DNA of 43,971 nucleotides, taken from assembly GCA_022601395.1 (NCBI GenBank), contig JAJACS010000014.1, forward strand, positions 1 through 43,971. The letters run 5' to 3'. Source of the DNA: Chlamydiia bacterium (GTDB lineage Bacteria; Chlamydiota; Chlamydiia; Chlamydiales; GCA-2402025). Below the pieces are notes generated by a model, which saw nothing but the letters and a program-made list of their open reading frames with translations, did not search any database and had not been told where the DNA came from. Of the stretch, positions 1 to 10,300 are shown in pieces (position 1 is the first letter of the stretch; every line of letters begins with the position of its first letter). The translations under genes and the position numbers were made by a program.

Positions 1-95
1 ATATATATTATTTTACTAGTTTTAATGTTGTATTTTATTTCTATCTGTTTGTTAAAATTAATGCATTATTTTAAGTTTTAGCATCAGGATAGGTT

Positions 96-2660
96 GTGTA
101 TATCTCAAGACAAAGCTTTTCTTTAACATATTACGGTGGGTTAGGTTCTACAAAAGCAAGCTCAAAAGATCTCGAGGCTCCCCTTCTTTCTCTTCTGAAA
201 GAAGGAAGATATATTTCATTAGAATCTCTTGCGAACAATTGCTTTACAAAACAGTCCGTAAAAACTCCTATATGTGAAAAATTTTGCGAAGTAGTTTCTA
301 GCTATGACCAAACGAATCATCCTGCTGTAAAAGAGTTCATAAGGTACTGCGAAGACAACAAAGATTCCTTTCTGAATCAGGTATGTATGAAAGCTTTCAA
401 AAGGCTCCGCATCTCTGAGAAAGAAAATGAATACCCTGGCTTACCTAAAAATGTACAAAAAGCACTAGTACATGTATCCAGTTACCCTGAAGCTTTAAAT
501 CAAGTCTTACATAGTTACATTCCTTGTCGAGAAGGAGATGTTTTGAGTGTTGACACTCACAAATTGAATGCACACTTCGAGAAGCTCGAGGATAAATTCC
601 AAGCTGAATTCAAGCAGTCTTACATTGCTTTTTTAGATGGTGTAATTGGAAAAGATGATATCGCTGAAAAACTTGGAGTTACTGATTACAGTAAAGAGAA
701 GCTTGAAGACAACGCATATCTAGAAAAAGTTATTAAATGCTTTCATGATCCTTCAAAAAAAGAGGTTTTAGAAGGCATCACAGTGCTTGCTCTAAACGCA
801 AAGGGTATCAGTATACTTCCTCCTATAATAAGCGCTCTCACAGGTCTTCTGGAGCTTGATCTATCCGAAAACAAGTTAACAACTTTACCTCGTAGCATTG
901 GAAATCTTACTTCTCTTCAAAAGCTTTTGGTAGATAAAAACCAGTTAAAAGTTTTACCTGATAGTTTTGGAAATCTTACTGCTCTTCAAGAGCTTGGTCT
1001 AGGATATAGCCAGTTAACAGTTTTACCTGATAGTTTTGGGAATCTTACTGCTCTTAAGATGCTTGGTCTAAACGAGAGCAACTTAACAATTTTACCTAAT
1101 AGTTTTAGAAATCTTGTAGCGCTTACAGAGCTTTATTTAGGTGGAAATCAGCTAAAAGAACTCCCTGAAGGATTCGGAAACCTCTCTGCTCTTGAGCAGC
1201 TTGATTTATGCGAAAACCAGCTAAAAAAACTCCCTGAAGGATTCGGAAACCTCTCTGCTCTTGAGGTGCTTCATTTACACGACAACGAGCTAAAAGAGCT
1301 CCCTGAAGGATTCGGAAACCTCTCTGCTCTTAATGAGCTTGATCTACAGGGCAACGAGTTAAAAGAACTTCCGGAAGGATTCGGAAACCTCTCTGCTCTT
1401 AAAGTGCTTTCTTTAAGGAACAACCAGCTAAAGGAGATACCGGGACTTGGAAAGCTTACTGCCCTTGAACTGATTGACATTGGTAACAACCCATTTAATA
1501 AAGGGTTTCCGTATGCTCTTTTTCTTCTTCCCGAATCTACAAAGATAGATCCTATAGGATTTATGGAAACTCCCAATCAGCGTTTTTTAGAGACTATTCC
1601 AAAAGAAGGAGCTCTTCCAACACTGCAAGAAGTTAAAAAGAGGATTCCTAGTGTTGAGCACTCAGATCCGAAAAAAGCACTTTTAGACTTTTTCCATAGT
1701 TTTGCAGAAGAGCAGTTTGAAGGAGTAATGACTCATATGAACGTACTGCCTAAACTTGCAGATGGTACAACAGCAAAAGATCACTTCTTCTTTCTTTTTG
1801 ATAAAGTACTAACGAACATCATGGAAAATAATCGCATTCTGCCAATTCCTGAAGGAAGTGTAGAAGAGCACTATGCATACATGAAGAAAATCATAAAGCA
1901 TTTGGCGATAGCTACTAAAAAAGAAGATTGTGATAAAGGGCAGCTGCTTACTCTATGTCTTGAAATAGCTAAAGTTGGAGAGTATTGCTATACGGCTGTC
2001 GATCAAAAAATGATGTATGTTTTAAGGCAGACTCAACCTGGCTTATTTGAAGCGGCTAAAGAGAGAGATTTAGTTTCTGTAGATGCTATAAAAGAAAGCT
2101 TGCTTGCTACACTGCACAATAAAAAACTGAGCGTTCTAAATGAGCACATAGCACGCATAGAAGGAAGTCCGCACTCAATATCGTTTTATAAAAGAGTCTT
2201 TTCAAGGTACGGTGTGGATAAAGGAGCTGCTGACTCTTTTGAGTTACAAGGAGCTGGTTTAGTCGCGCAGAAAGTTCTTGAAAAGATTCGTAATGATATC
2301 GATAAGGTTAATTTTGCAAATTTATTTTATGGAACTTATGCACTTACTCTAAGGGTCACAACTGAAGAGGACAAACTAATCTCTCTTGCTGCATTGATGT
2401 TTAAATCTTTAAATGATTCAGCTTTAAAAGACACGAGGATGTGCACTAGTCTTATAGTTGAAGCAGAAGCATTTTTCAAAAGACATCTTGTAGAAGATAC
2501 GACTCCCGAAAAAACGCAACTTTTTGGCGAGTTTTTAGAAGAAAGTGGTGTGAGCTCTATGTATGACATCCTAGAGTATGATGAAGAGACGTATACGCCT
2601 ACTAAAATCAAAAAACTCGGTGTGCTGAAGGTTCTAGATCATATGGGATTCTTTCAATAG
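96..2660 (+). CDS. LRR protein with NEL-like C-terminal domain, candidate secreted effector (854 aa)
   Basis: It starts at GTG behind AGGATAGG. Residues 1-225 are a mostly helical N-terminal region. Residues about 228-467 hold ten 23-residue LRRs of the form LPxxFGNLxALxxLxLxxNxLKx, the type also found in IpaH/SspH effectors. From about 515 to 854 there is a helical domain shared with the LRR protein at 7361-10510. Its best conserved stretch is CLEIAKVGExCYxxxDxKMMYVLRQ, with Cys621 and Cys631. Helix spacing and the following PGLFE segment resemble the NEL ubiquitin ligase domain, but the exact CxD catalytic motif is absent (C-Y-T-A-V-D instead). No signal peptide or membrane segment is visible, which fits a type III secreted cytosolic effector. 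LRR identity is certain. Ligase function and secretion are inference. Confidence 0.85.
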   Translation: MYISRQSFSLTYYGGLGSTKASSKDLEAPLLSLLKEGRYISLESLANNCFTKQSVKTPICEKFCEVVSSYDQTNHPAVKEFIRYCEDNKDSFLNQVCMKAFKRLRISEKENEYPGLPKNVQKALVHVSSYPEALNQVLHSYIPCREGDVLSVDTHKLNAHFEKLEDKFQAEFKQSYIAFLDGVIGKDDIAEKLGVTDYSKEKLEDNAYLEKVIKCFHDPSKKEVLEGITVLALNAKGISILPPIISALTGLLELDLSENKLTTLPRSIGNLTSLQKLLVDKNQLKVLPDSFGNLTALQELGLGYSQLTVLPDSFGNLTALKMLGLNESNLTILPNSFRNLVALTELYLGGNQLKELPEGFGNLSALEQLDLCENQLKKLPEGFGNLSALEVLHLHDNELKELPEGFGNLSALNELDLQGNELKELPEGFGNLSALKVLSLRNNQLKEIPGLGKLTALELIDIGNNPFNKGFPYALFLLPESTKIDPIGFMETPNQRFLETIPKEGALPTLQEVKKRIPSVEHSDPKKALLDFFHSFAEEQFEGVMTHMNVLPKLADGTTAKDHFFFLFDKVLTNIMENNRILPIPEGSVEEHYAYMKKIIKHLAIATKKEDCDKGQLLTLCLEIAKVGEYCYTAVDQKMMYVLRQTQPGLFEAAKERDLVSVDAIKESLLATLHNKKLSVLNEHIARIEGSPHSISFYKRVFSRYGVDKGAADSFELQGAGLVAQKVLEKIRNDIDKVNFANLFYGTYALTLRVTTEEDKLISLAALMFKSLNDSALKDTRMCTSLIVEAEAFFKRHLVEDTTPEKTQLFGEFLEESGVSSMYDILEYDEETYTPTKIKKLGVLKVLDHMGFFQ
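1161..1400 (+). repeat. 69-bp tandem coding repeats within the LRR array
   Basis: A 33-nt core beginning ctccctgaaggattcgg recurs at 1161, 1230, 1299 and 1368, exactly 69 bp (23 codons) apart. The first three cores look identical and the fourth differs by two bases. Conservation of synonymous positions points to recent expansion or gene conversion of LRR units. More divergent units with the core gatagttttgg precede them from about 959. Confidence 0.85.
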
Positions 2661-2672
2661 ACCTAAAATAGC

Positions 2673-4370
2673 TTATATAGATCCGCGTTTTTTTATAATT
2701 GGATATTCTGGGTACCAGAGCGTTTTTTCAACGAGCTTTTGTGGATCTTTGCCATCTACCTTTGCGTATCCCTTCTCTAGTACGTGCCTAGCAACTTCTA
2801 TAGCTATTTCCTTAGAGACTTCTCTTAAGTTTTTTATGCGGGGAAAGATACTGCCGTCTGGATCGTTCAGCAGCGGGGACTTGTTACTGAGGACATCTGC
2901 TGCAATAAGAAACATTTCATCTGTAACAACTGAAGATTTTGTAGCGATCGTAGCAAGTCCAACACCTGGAAAAATATAAACATTATTGCACTGCGCAACA
3001 TTCACACTCCGTCCATCATAATCGATGGTTTTTGGAGGAGATCCTGTTGCTATGATTGCCTTACCCTTTGACCACTTTGTAATGTCTTCTGGAGACGCTT
3101 CAGCCTTTGATGTGGGATTAGAAAGAGGGAAAATAACTGGTCTTTCTGTGTTTTTGCACATCGTCTTAATAATCTCTTGCGTAAAGAGTTTTGGATGGGC
3201 TGTGAGACCAAGTAAAATAGAAGGTTTTGCATTTGAGACCACGTCTTCAAGAGCAATCCCTGATTTATCTTTGACAGACCAGTCTTTAGTCGTCTCAGCA
3301 CTTTGCTCAAATACTTTTTGTGCTTTATCTGTTATTTCTCGGCCGCTATGGATTAGTCCATCTCTATCAGTGATGTAAAATCTACTTTTAGCCTGCTTTT
3401 CAGTTAGACCTTCTTGCATCATGCTTTTTACAAGTAGCGAGGCGATGCCAAGACCTGCGGAGCCCCCTCCAGCAATAGCAATATGCTGGTCTTTAAGATT
3501 TTTACCAAGCGACTTAAGTGAGGCAAGTATTCCAGCAAGAGCAACAGATGCTGTACCTTGTATATCGTCATTAAACGAGCAGATTTGATCTTGATAGCGG
3601 TTTAAAAGTGTACTTGCGTTGTCTCTTGAGAAATCCTCCCATTGAAGTAGCACATCTGGAAAGCGTTTTTTTATTTCTTGAACAAAGCTATCTACAAAGT
3701 CATCGTATTCTTGCCCTGTTATACGAGAATGTCTCCATCCAAGGTAAAGAGGATCATCTAGAAGCTTTGGGTTGTTCGTTCCGACATCAAGTATCACAGG
3801 CAATGTTCTAGAAGGGTCTACGCCTCCAAAGAGAGTATAAAGAGAGAGTTTGCCTACAGGGATCGTCATCCCGCCTATTCCCATATCTCCAAGTCCAAGG
3901 ATCCGGCTGCCATCTGTTACAACTATTACATCTACATTATTGCGTGGGATATTTTTAATCATTTGCTTCATCTGATCTTTATAGGCGTAAGCAATGTATA
4001 CTCCCCTGTTTTGCGAGTATAGATTGCTGTAATCAAGAGAGGCGTCACCAACAGTAGGGGTATAGATGTATGGGAGCATTTCTTCTGTGTGTTCTGATGC
4101 AAGCCTATAAAAAAGCACTTCATTACGATCTTGAAGAGTTGTCAGATAGACGTATCTTGCGAGGTCTGTCTTCCTTTTGCTGTAGTTTCGATATCTTCTT
4201 TGCAACTGCTCTTTAATATCAGAAACATGATGAGGCAATAGACCTTTCAGACCAAGCTCTTCGCGCTCTTTTTCTGTAAAGCCTGTGCCTTTATTAAGAA
4301 GAGGTGTTCTTAAAATCTCTTGGGGGCCAAGGTTTGTTTCAATTACTCTAGGTTTCCTATTTTCACTCAT
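2673..4370 (-). CDS. maeA: NAD-dependent malic enzyme (565 aa)
   Basis: It catalyses oxidative decarboxylation of malate to pyruvate in the cytosol. Family motifs in order are IYTPTVGDA, VVTDGSRILGLGDMG, the metal-binding QWEDF, DDIQGTASVALAG, and a Rossmann segment IAGGGSAGLGIA. The length equals the usual bacterial NAD-type enzyme of about 565 aa and exceeds the short MaeB-type enzymes. It converges tail to tail with the LRR gene, with only 12 bp between stops. It fits with fumC elsewhere in the window: fumarate to malate to pyruvate gives the cell pyruvate and reducing power from dicarboxylates. NAD rather than NADP preference is inferred from overall family resemblance. Confidence 0.93.
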   Translation of the reverse strand: MSENRKPRVIETNLGPQEILRTPLLNKGTGFTEKEREELGLKGLLPHHVSDIKEQLQRRYRNYSKRKTDLARYVYLTTLQDRNEVLFYRLASEHTEEMLPYIYTPTVGDASLDYSNLYSQNRGVYIAYAYKDQMKQMIKNIPRNNVDVIVVTDGSRILGLGDMGIGGMTIPVGKLSLYTLFGGVDPSRTLPVILDVGTNNPKLLDDPLYLGWRHSRITGQEYDDFVDSFVQEIKKRFPDVLLQWEDFSRDNASTLLNRYQDQICSFNDDIQGTASVALAGILASLKSLGKNLKDQHIAIAGGGSAGLGIASLLVKSMMQEGLTEKQAKSRFYITDRDGLIHSGREITDKAQKVFEQSAETTKDWSVKDKSGIALEDVVSNAKPSILLGLTAHPKLFTQEIIKTMCKNTERPVIFPLSNPTSKAEASPEDITKWSKGKAIIATGSPPKTIDYDGRSVNVAQCNNVYIFPGVGLATIATKSSVVTDEMFLIAADVLSNKSPLLNDPDGSIFPRIKNLREVSKEIAIEVARHVLEKGYAKVDGKDPQKLVEKTLWYPEYPIIKKRGSI

Positions 4371-4432
4371 TGACTAAACTCCTCTGATCAGAGCTCCTAT
4401 ATAAGAGTTTTCAGTGTAATAGAAAAGGAAAT

Positions 4433-5716
4433 TTACGAGCTTGCTTGCTTAGTGGGGCTCTCTTGTCTTTTAAACAGGTAAAAGACGCTAAGTAGCCAAA
4501 GAGTAAAGATCACAAGAAGTATCCAAGACACCACTTTAGTAACAGAAGCAATCGCGAGAGTTTGAAGCCCAAGAACAAGCAAAGAAGAGATTGCTTTAGA
4601 GCTTCTATAGGCAAAGACATCGATCACAGCTTTTGCTCTAAACTTCTCTTCCACCTTAAGCGGTACATAGAGCATTTCTTTGATGATGGTAAAGATGGAG
4701 TAATCAAAGGATTTTACACTTGCATAACACATTGTAATCACCCTGAAGACAGGGAAAAAGATAAAGCTTATGATGTTTAGTGTGAAAAATGCTGGGACAA
4801 GAAAATGGCTTCTTCTAAGCCCAACGAATTGAACGAGGATATAAGCTCCAAATAACTGCAAAAAGATATTAGCTGTGTGCATCACGCTGAATATTTTACC
4901 AAGATACGCAGTACGCATGTCCTTTAATGGGATCGCCTGCTCGAGGTAGCTATTGAACTGAAAGTCAATCAGTGATGCGCTCATTTGCATAAAGACAACA
5001 ATAAGAAGGATGAACTTCAAGTATTTTGAATTTCTTATAAGAGAAAAACCACCTTTGGCGTCTTTTTTCTTAAATTCAATGGAACCTACTTTTATTCCAG
5101 CGCTCTCCATGTTTGAGCGCATAGTTAGCAAGCCTTTGTAGGAAAATATGAAAACAGTATAGATGATCGGGGTTGCAAAAAGTAGGGTTTCAGATCCTGC
5201 CTTTGTTGCAAGAAGAGCGGGGATGAAGCTACCTAGAGCTGAACCTAAGCCTCCCATACTATACAAAAATCCATAGAGATACTTGGTTTTTCTTGCTGAA
5301 ATCGTGGAATGAATCACAGACCATAGGAACTGAAACATCATTAGCACATAGATATCCTTCCAGATAAAATGCAGGAACGAAAATGCAGCTATATCTTTTA
5401 GGGTGAAGGTAGAGATAACATTGAAACTTGCTGTCGTAAGTACTGTAAAGAGCGTAGTCTTAAAACATCCAAACCTTGTGAGGCACTTATTATAAAGCGT
5501 GATGATAAGCAGATTTATAGGAACAGTCGCAAGCCATGCATATGGCAGAAAAGATGCTGAAAAGTGGGAAATAAATACGGAGTAAGATACCGGCTTTGTA
5601 ACAGAGTACTCTGATGTAATGCAAAATCCGCAGATCATTGCAAAAAGAATAAATAGCTTTTCTGCTTTATGGTAACTTCTCAGCTCACTTGAAATCTCAA
5701 GAAGCTTTTGCTTCAT
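4433..5716 (-). CDS. ATP/ADP translocase-like (NTT/TLC family) membrane carrier (427 aa)
   Basis: This is a multi-pass inner-membrane protein with roughly eleven or twelve hydrophobic segments. The N-terminal TKPVSYSVFISHF and the C-terminal KEMLYVPL followed by FRAKAVIDVFAYRSSK resemble the NTT nucleotide carriers of Chlamydiae and Rickettsiales, where the corresponding stretch is KxKAxIDVxGxRxGKS. It is shorter than typical NTTs (about 500 aa) and the GxRxGKS part is altered, so it is a divergent member whose substrate cannot be read from sequence. Its start overlaps the stop of the upstream HD phosphohydrolase by four bases (ATGA), implying translational coupling. A plain MFS transporter is the alternative. 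Confidence 0.72.
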   Translation of the reverse strand: MKQKLLEISSELRSYHKAEKLFILFAMICGFCITSEYSVTKPVSYSVFISHFSASFLPYAWLATVPINLLIITLYNKCLTRFGCFKTTLFTVLTTASFNVISTFTLKDIAAFSFLHFIWKDIYVLMMFQFLWSVIHSTISARKTKYLYGFLYSMGGLGSALGSFIPALLATKAGSETLLFATPIIYTVFIFSYKGLLTMRSNMESAGIKVGSIEFKKKDAKGGFSLIRNSKYLKFILLIVVFMQMSASLIDFQFNSYLEQAIPLKDMRTAYLGKIFSVMHTANIFLQLFGAYILVQFVGLRRSHFLVPAFFTLNIISFIFFPVFRVITMCYASVKSFDYSIFTIIKEMLYVPLKVEEKFRAKAVIDVFAYRSSKAISSLLVLGLQTLAIASVTKVVSWILLVIFTLWLLSVFYLFKRQESPTKQASS

Positions 5717-7032
5717 TCACTGGCTCCTAAACTCTGCCGCAGCCTTTTTTCATAGTCGGATGAAACATACAACCAACTAGAAGCTGGGATCGGTATTGTG
5801 ATTTTTGAAAGTTCATTTCCGTTCACAATAGCCCCACTCTTCTTAAGAACTGGGAAGTCTAGATTTGTTTGATAGTCAACATCATGAGAGTTGATCTCAA
5901 GGGAGATCTTCTCATCTGGGATTTCATGCTGCTTGATCATCGTATTCAAATCTTCTTGATCAAGCGGTGAAGGCAGTGAAATAGCCTTACATCGCTTGTC
6001 GTAGTTCAAAAACGACACCGCTTCATAATGCCCAGGATGCTGAGAATCTTTCTCAGCAACGCTCATATCAGCTAGTACTCGGTGCTCTGTGAACTCTAAA
6101 TATCTATCTAAATCAGTTAGATAATCAGTTTCACTGTAACATTCTTTCATAAAACGTTTTAAGTGCCAAGTATAAGCTTTAACAGTTGAGTAGTGGCAGA
6201 TCCTTTTGTGCATGAAATATCTAGACATCAGAAGGGCTTCGCAAGACTCAATCCCCTCTTCTTCTATCCCAAGTTTCAAAACGGATCTATCTAGTTGCTC
6301 TATACAGATGATGCGAAGCATCTCAATGAGCTGGTGATAGTCAAAAAGGCCGTAGGTGATGCCTGTATATTTAGCGTCACGCAATAGGTAATCGATCCTA
6401 TCAGCACCAAAGAAATCGGCTGTAATGATCTCAGATAGGATTTTCTCCCAAGGTGTAAAGGTTGTTTTTAGATCGAGGATCTTAACATCTCTCTCTCCGA
6501 CGGCCGTCTTTAGAACATCAAGCTCTACATCTTCAGGGCTTTTTCTAATACCAGAAGCCTCAGATATTTTTTTCCAAAAGGGTCTCATATAGTGGCTTCG
6601 TATGATACTCGCTGTCCATTTCTCATGCCCCTTTTCACCAAGGATCAGCTTTTCTGCTGCATGAGAAAATGGTAAGTGACCAATATCATGGCAAAGTGCT
6701 GCCATACGTAGGATTTTTCTATAGTACTCATATTCTGGAGACATAAATTTTGGAATATGGTCAAAAATTTTGTCTTGGAATTTTTCGATCACGGCAACGT
6801 CATACGTTGCAAGAATAAGATGGTCGTAGATTTCTGATGCAAGCTGCATAACGCCAAGGGAATGCTCATACCTATGGTGCGTTCCTCCCGGATATACTAA
6901 GTAAGCAACACCTAGCTGATGGATATGCTGAAGCCTCTGAAACACTTTAGTGTGAATAAATTCTGTTTCTAAATGATCAAGATGTATAAACCCGTGAACG
7001 GAGTCGAAGACTTTCTTTCCACCATACTGCAT
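5713..7032 (-). CDS. HD-domain phosphohydrolase, SAMHD1/dGTPase-like (439 aa)
   Basis: The metal-binding HD signature is complete: His57 in HHRYEHSLGV, His115-Asp116 in LCHDIGHLPFSHAAE, and the downstream Asp in ADRIDYLLRD. This arrangement is that of the dNTP triphosphohydrolase/SAMHD1-like branch rather than the c-di-GMP or ppGpp branches. The expected reaction is hydrolysis of (deoxy)nucleoside phosphates in the cytosol. A near-consensus leader AGAGGTCC precedes the ATG. It is the first gene of a two-gene unit and overlaps the NTT-like carrier by four bases, which suggests a shared role in nucleotide uptake or pool control. Substrate is not determinable here. Confidence 0.85.
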   Translation of the reverse strand: MQYGGKKVFDSVHGFIHLDHLETEFIHTKVFQRLQHIHQLGVAYLVYPGGTHHRYEHSLGVMQLASEIYDHLILATYDVAVIEKFQDKIFDHIPKFMSPEYEYYRKILRMAALCHDIGHLPFSHAAEKLILGEKGHEKWTASIIRSHYMRPFWKKISEASGIRKSPEDVELDVLKTAVGERDVKILDLKTTFTPWEKILSEIITADFFGADRIDYLLRDAKYTGITYGLFDYHQLIEMLRIICIEQLDRSVLKLGIEEEGIESCEALLMSRYFMHKRICHYSTVKAYTWHLKRFMKECYSETDYLTDLDRYLEFTEHRVLADMSVAEKDSQHPGHYEAVSFLNYDKRCKAISLPSPLDQEDLNTMIKQHEIPDEKISLEINSHDVDYQTNLDFPVLKKSGAIVNGNELSKITIPIPASSWLYVSSDYEKRLRQSLGASE

Positions 7033-7360
7033 ATATTGGACCTCTAATTACTTATTATTAGTTAACTATAAACGATAAGCCACTTTAGAGCACATCGATT
7101 CTCTAAAATATTTACTATACAAAATTGCAATTAGAAAACAACGCAAATAAATTTGTTTAAAATAGAAGTTTATAAATTAACAACAAGCTTGGACAAAAAG
7201 AGATATTCTAAATCTACTAGCTACGCATAACTTAGTCGCAATTAAATAATATATTATGTAATTCTTAATGAAAAATCGGGATTTAAGAATAGTATTTTTG
7301 GATTTTTTCTCTGATTATAGGTATAATATCCATTTTTTATATGAAAAATATAGGTCATAT
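7033..7360. other. 328-bp AT-rich divergent intergenic region
   Basis: It separates the leftward HD/NTT unit from the rightward LRR gene. It holds the LRR promoter at 7298-7327 and, near 7052-7070, an AT-rich stretch with weak dyad character. An in-frame ATG at 7268 exists but lies upstream of the likely transcription start. No other gene was found. Confidence 0.6.
7298..7327 (+). promoter_or_regulatory. sigma70-type promoter of the second LRR gene
   Basis: TTGGAT at 7298-7303 and TATAAT at 7322-7327 are 18 bp apart. Transcription would begin near 7334, giving a leader of about 27 nt with TAGGT as ribosome site before ATG 7361. This argues against the upstream ATG at 7268. Confidence 0.6.
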
Positions 7361-10300
7361 ATGACTATTTCACGAGCTCAGTTGCCTATTCGCACGAAGG
7401 TCAACCCTCTAGATACAGATCTTTCTACTCTTTTGGAAGAAGGGCGAGTACAAGATATTCAGAAACTGGCTGAAAGCATCACAGATGTAGCAGAAACTGA
7501 TAGACTAGTTGGTGAAGTAACCAAGTTCCATTCGAATAAACATGCGACTGTTAGGAAATTTAAGGAGTTTTGTGAAAGCAAACCTAGTTCTTTTTTAGCC
7601 CTTGTATGTCAAAAATCAGTTCATAGATCTCTTGATTCAAATAAACAAAAAGCTGAGGCTACAGGTCAAGAAGTCGGCCCCGCAAGTGGTGATAGTCAGG
7701 CTGTTTTGCCTATAAAAACGTTACTTAAAGAGCTAGAAGATCAAACACAAAAATATACGAAGCTAAAAGAAACTTTAAAGAACTACTTTCCGGATCGTGA
7801 GCTGCCCCTTACTTTTAAACAAGAGGAAGCTGATCAATATTTTAGCGAGTTAGAAGATCACTTTCAGCAAAAGATGAGAGGGTCATATGAAGCCTTCTTT
7901 AATTTAGTACTCTCTACAGATGGTATCGCTGAAGCGCTAGGATTTCCTGATTACGAACCTGGAGACCTTTGCAATATCGAGCTTCTAGGAAGCGTCATCG
8001 AATCATTTTACAACCCTTTAAATGTCGCAACTTTTCAAAGTATTGTTGAAATTACACATGAAGGTCCAAGAAATGGAATAGTAGATAGCTTCTGTGAAGA
8101 TCCAGACATATCCATATTACCGCCTGAGATATGCTTGCTTACGGAGTTGAAGGAACTTGATTTAAGAAATAATAGCTTAAAATCCCTTCCTGAAAGATTC
8201 GGAAATCTTACAAAACTTACTCGAATATACATGCCTGGTGCTTTACTAGAATCTCTTCCTGAATGCTTTGGAAACCTTATAAACCTAGAAATACTGGACT
8301 TGGAATTTTGTAACTTAGTCTCTCTTCCTAAAAACTTTGGAAACCTTACAAAGCTTGAAAAACTTGATCTTTCAGGGAACTTACTTGAATCTCTTCCGGA
8401 AGACATTGGGAACCTTACAGAACTTAAAGAACTTTATTTACAATGCTGTAAAATATCAACTCTTCCGAAATCTATTATAAGTCTTAAAAAGATTTCAAAC
8501 TTTTCTTTAGAGGTTAATCCCTATGACAATGTTGCAAGATTTATAGAATTTTGCAAACAAAACCCAGGAACTTTTCTAGCGAATGTTTGCATGAAGTATT
8601 TTAGAAAATCTACTGCTGAATTAGAATCAAGTGAACAACAGTCTGGACCTGCAGAAGCATACGGCCTAGATGTTTTTTCTATGGAAAAAGCAGTATTAGA
8701 CTTTGAAATGAATGTTAAAAAGTTTGGTATATTAGAAAAGACACTAAAGCATTATTATCCAGGGATAAAAGGTCTTAATATCCCTTCTAGTTCAACTAAA
8801 AACTACCTTCAAACTTTAGAAGAACATTTCCAAAATACGATGTGGGGGTCATATGCTATTTTCTTTGATAAAGTCTTAGCTACGGATGATATAGCTGAAA
8901 AACTAGGATTTCCTGATTACGATAGAGACTCTCTTGATGTAAATGATTATTTAGGAAGAGTTATAGAGTCATTTAATGACCCATCAAACTCTGAAGTATT
9001 AGAAAGAATTGACAAACTAGATCTATCTAACTGCCAACTGAAACTGCTTCCTCCTGAGTTGAGCGCATTAACAGGAATTACAGAACTTAACCTAGAAAAA
9101 AACCAACTATCTTTTTTGCCAGAAAGTCTAGGAGAGTTAGTGACTCTTAAAGTGCTTAGCGTAAAAGAAAACTATATTCAATCAGTTTCTGGAAGTTTAG
9201 AAGCTCTTGTAGCTCTTGAATCACTCGACGTGTCACAAAATAGACTTAAATCTTTGCCATATTCTCTAATGAGCCTCAAATGTTTAAAGTCAATTAGCGT
9301 AGAAGGAAATTCATTTACCTCCTTTCCCATCGTGTTAAATGAAATGCCAAATGTTTCAGTTAATAGATCAAGTGAAAATTTACAAGCTTTAGTAAGAAGA
9401 GTAAATTCTACTTTTCTAGAATATGCACCAAGTACAGAATCTGTTCCGACAGATGCAGAAGTAAAAGAAAGTATTCCAGATGTTGAACATGACAACCCTG
9501 GCATAGTACTAATGGATTTCTTTAACTCATTTGGTCCTGAGTTTTTTGAAGGTGTTTTAAACCATGAACAGAACATTCCCCAGGGCAACCCAAAAGAAAC
9601 ATACTGTACTCTTTTTCAAAAAGCATTGAACAACATTAATAAAAATACGTCAATTCAAGGGATACCAATTGGTGAAGAAGAGAAATACTATGCATATATG
9701 AAAAAAATCCTGAAACTTTTAGCAAAAGAGGTTGAAAATCCTGCATCCCTACACAAACGAGAGGATTTATTTACATACTGTTTGGAAATTGCAAAAGTTG
9801 GAGAAAATTGCTATCAAATTCTTGATGAGAAGATGATGTATGTTTTAAGGCAAACTAACCCTAAGCTATTCGAACCCCGAGAAAATGTCATCATATTGGA
9901 TTCTTCTGGGAATATAGAGCTTGCTTTAAGAGCGAAACTTCATTTAGAAAAAAAACGTATATTAAACGCTATTCTACTGAACCTTGACAATCCCCATGAA
10001 ATCAACTTTGTAAGGCGCGTTTTTTCTAAGATCGGTCTCATAAAGGGTGAAACAGATCCTTACGAGGTGGGTGGAGCAACTGTTCTAACGGGAAAAATAC
10101 TTGAAGAAATGCAACAACCTGAAAAAATTAAAATGATCCAGGCTTTTAACGCAGTATCTAGCGCTCCTATTCCAACAGATGATAAGGTGAATGCATTAGC
10201 AAGTTTACTGTTTGCTGCTACATTGGCTTATACCGACAAAGAAAAAAAGATGTACAAAAACTTAACAGAAGAAGTTGAGGTTTTCTTACAAAAGCACCTA

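Noticed and set aside
1161..1400. Regular repeats that could be mistaken for a CRISPR array
   Set aside because: The repeats are coding LRR units in frame, and the spacers are the variable half of each repeat.
1271..1576. Minus-strand ORF of 101 codons inside the first LRR gene
   Set aside because: It is the antisense reading of the 69-bp LRR repeats, with repeated Ser/Pro-rich translation and no ribosome site.
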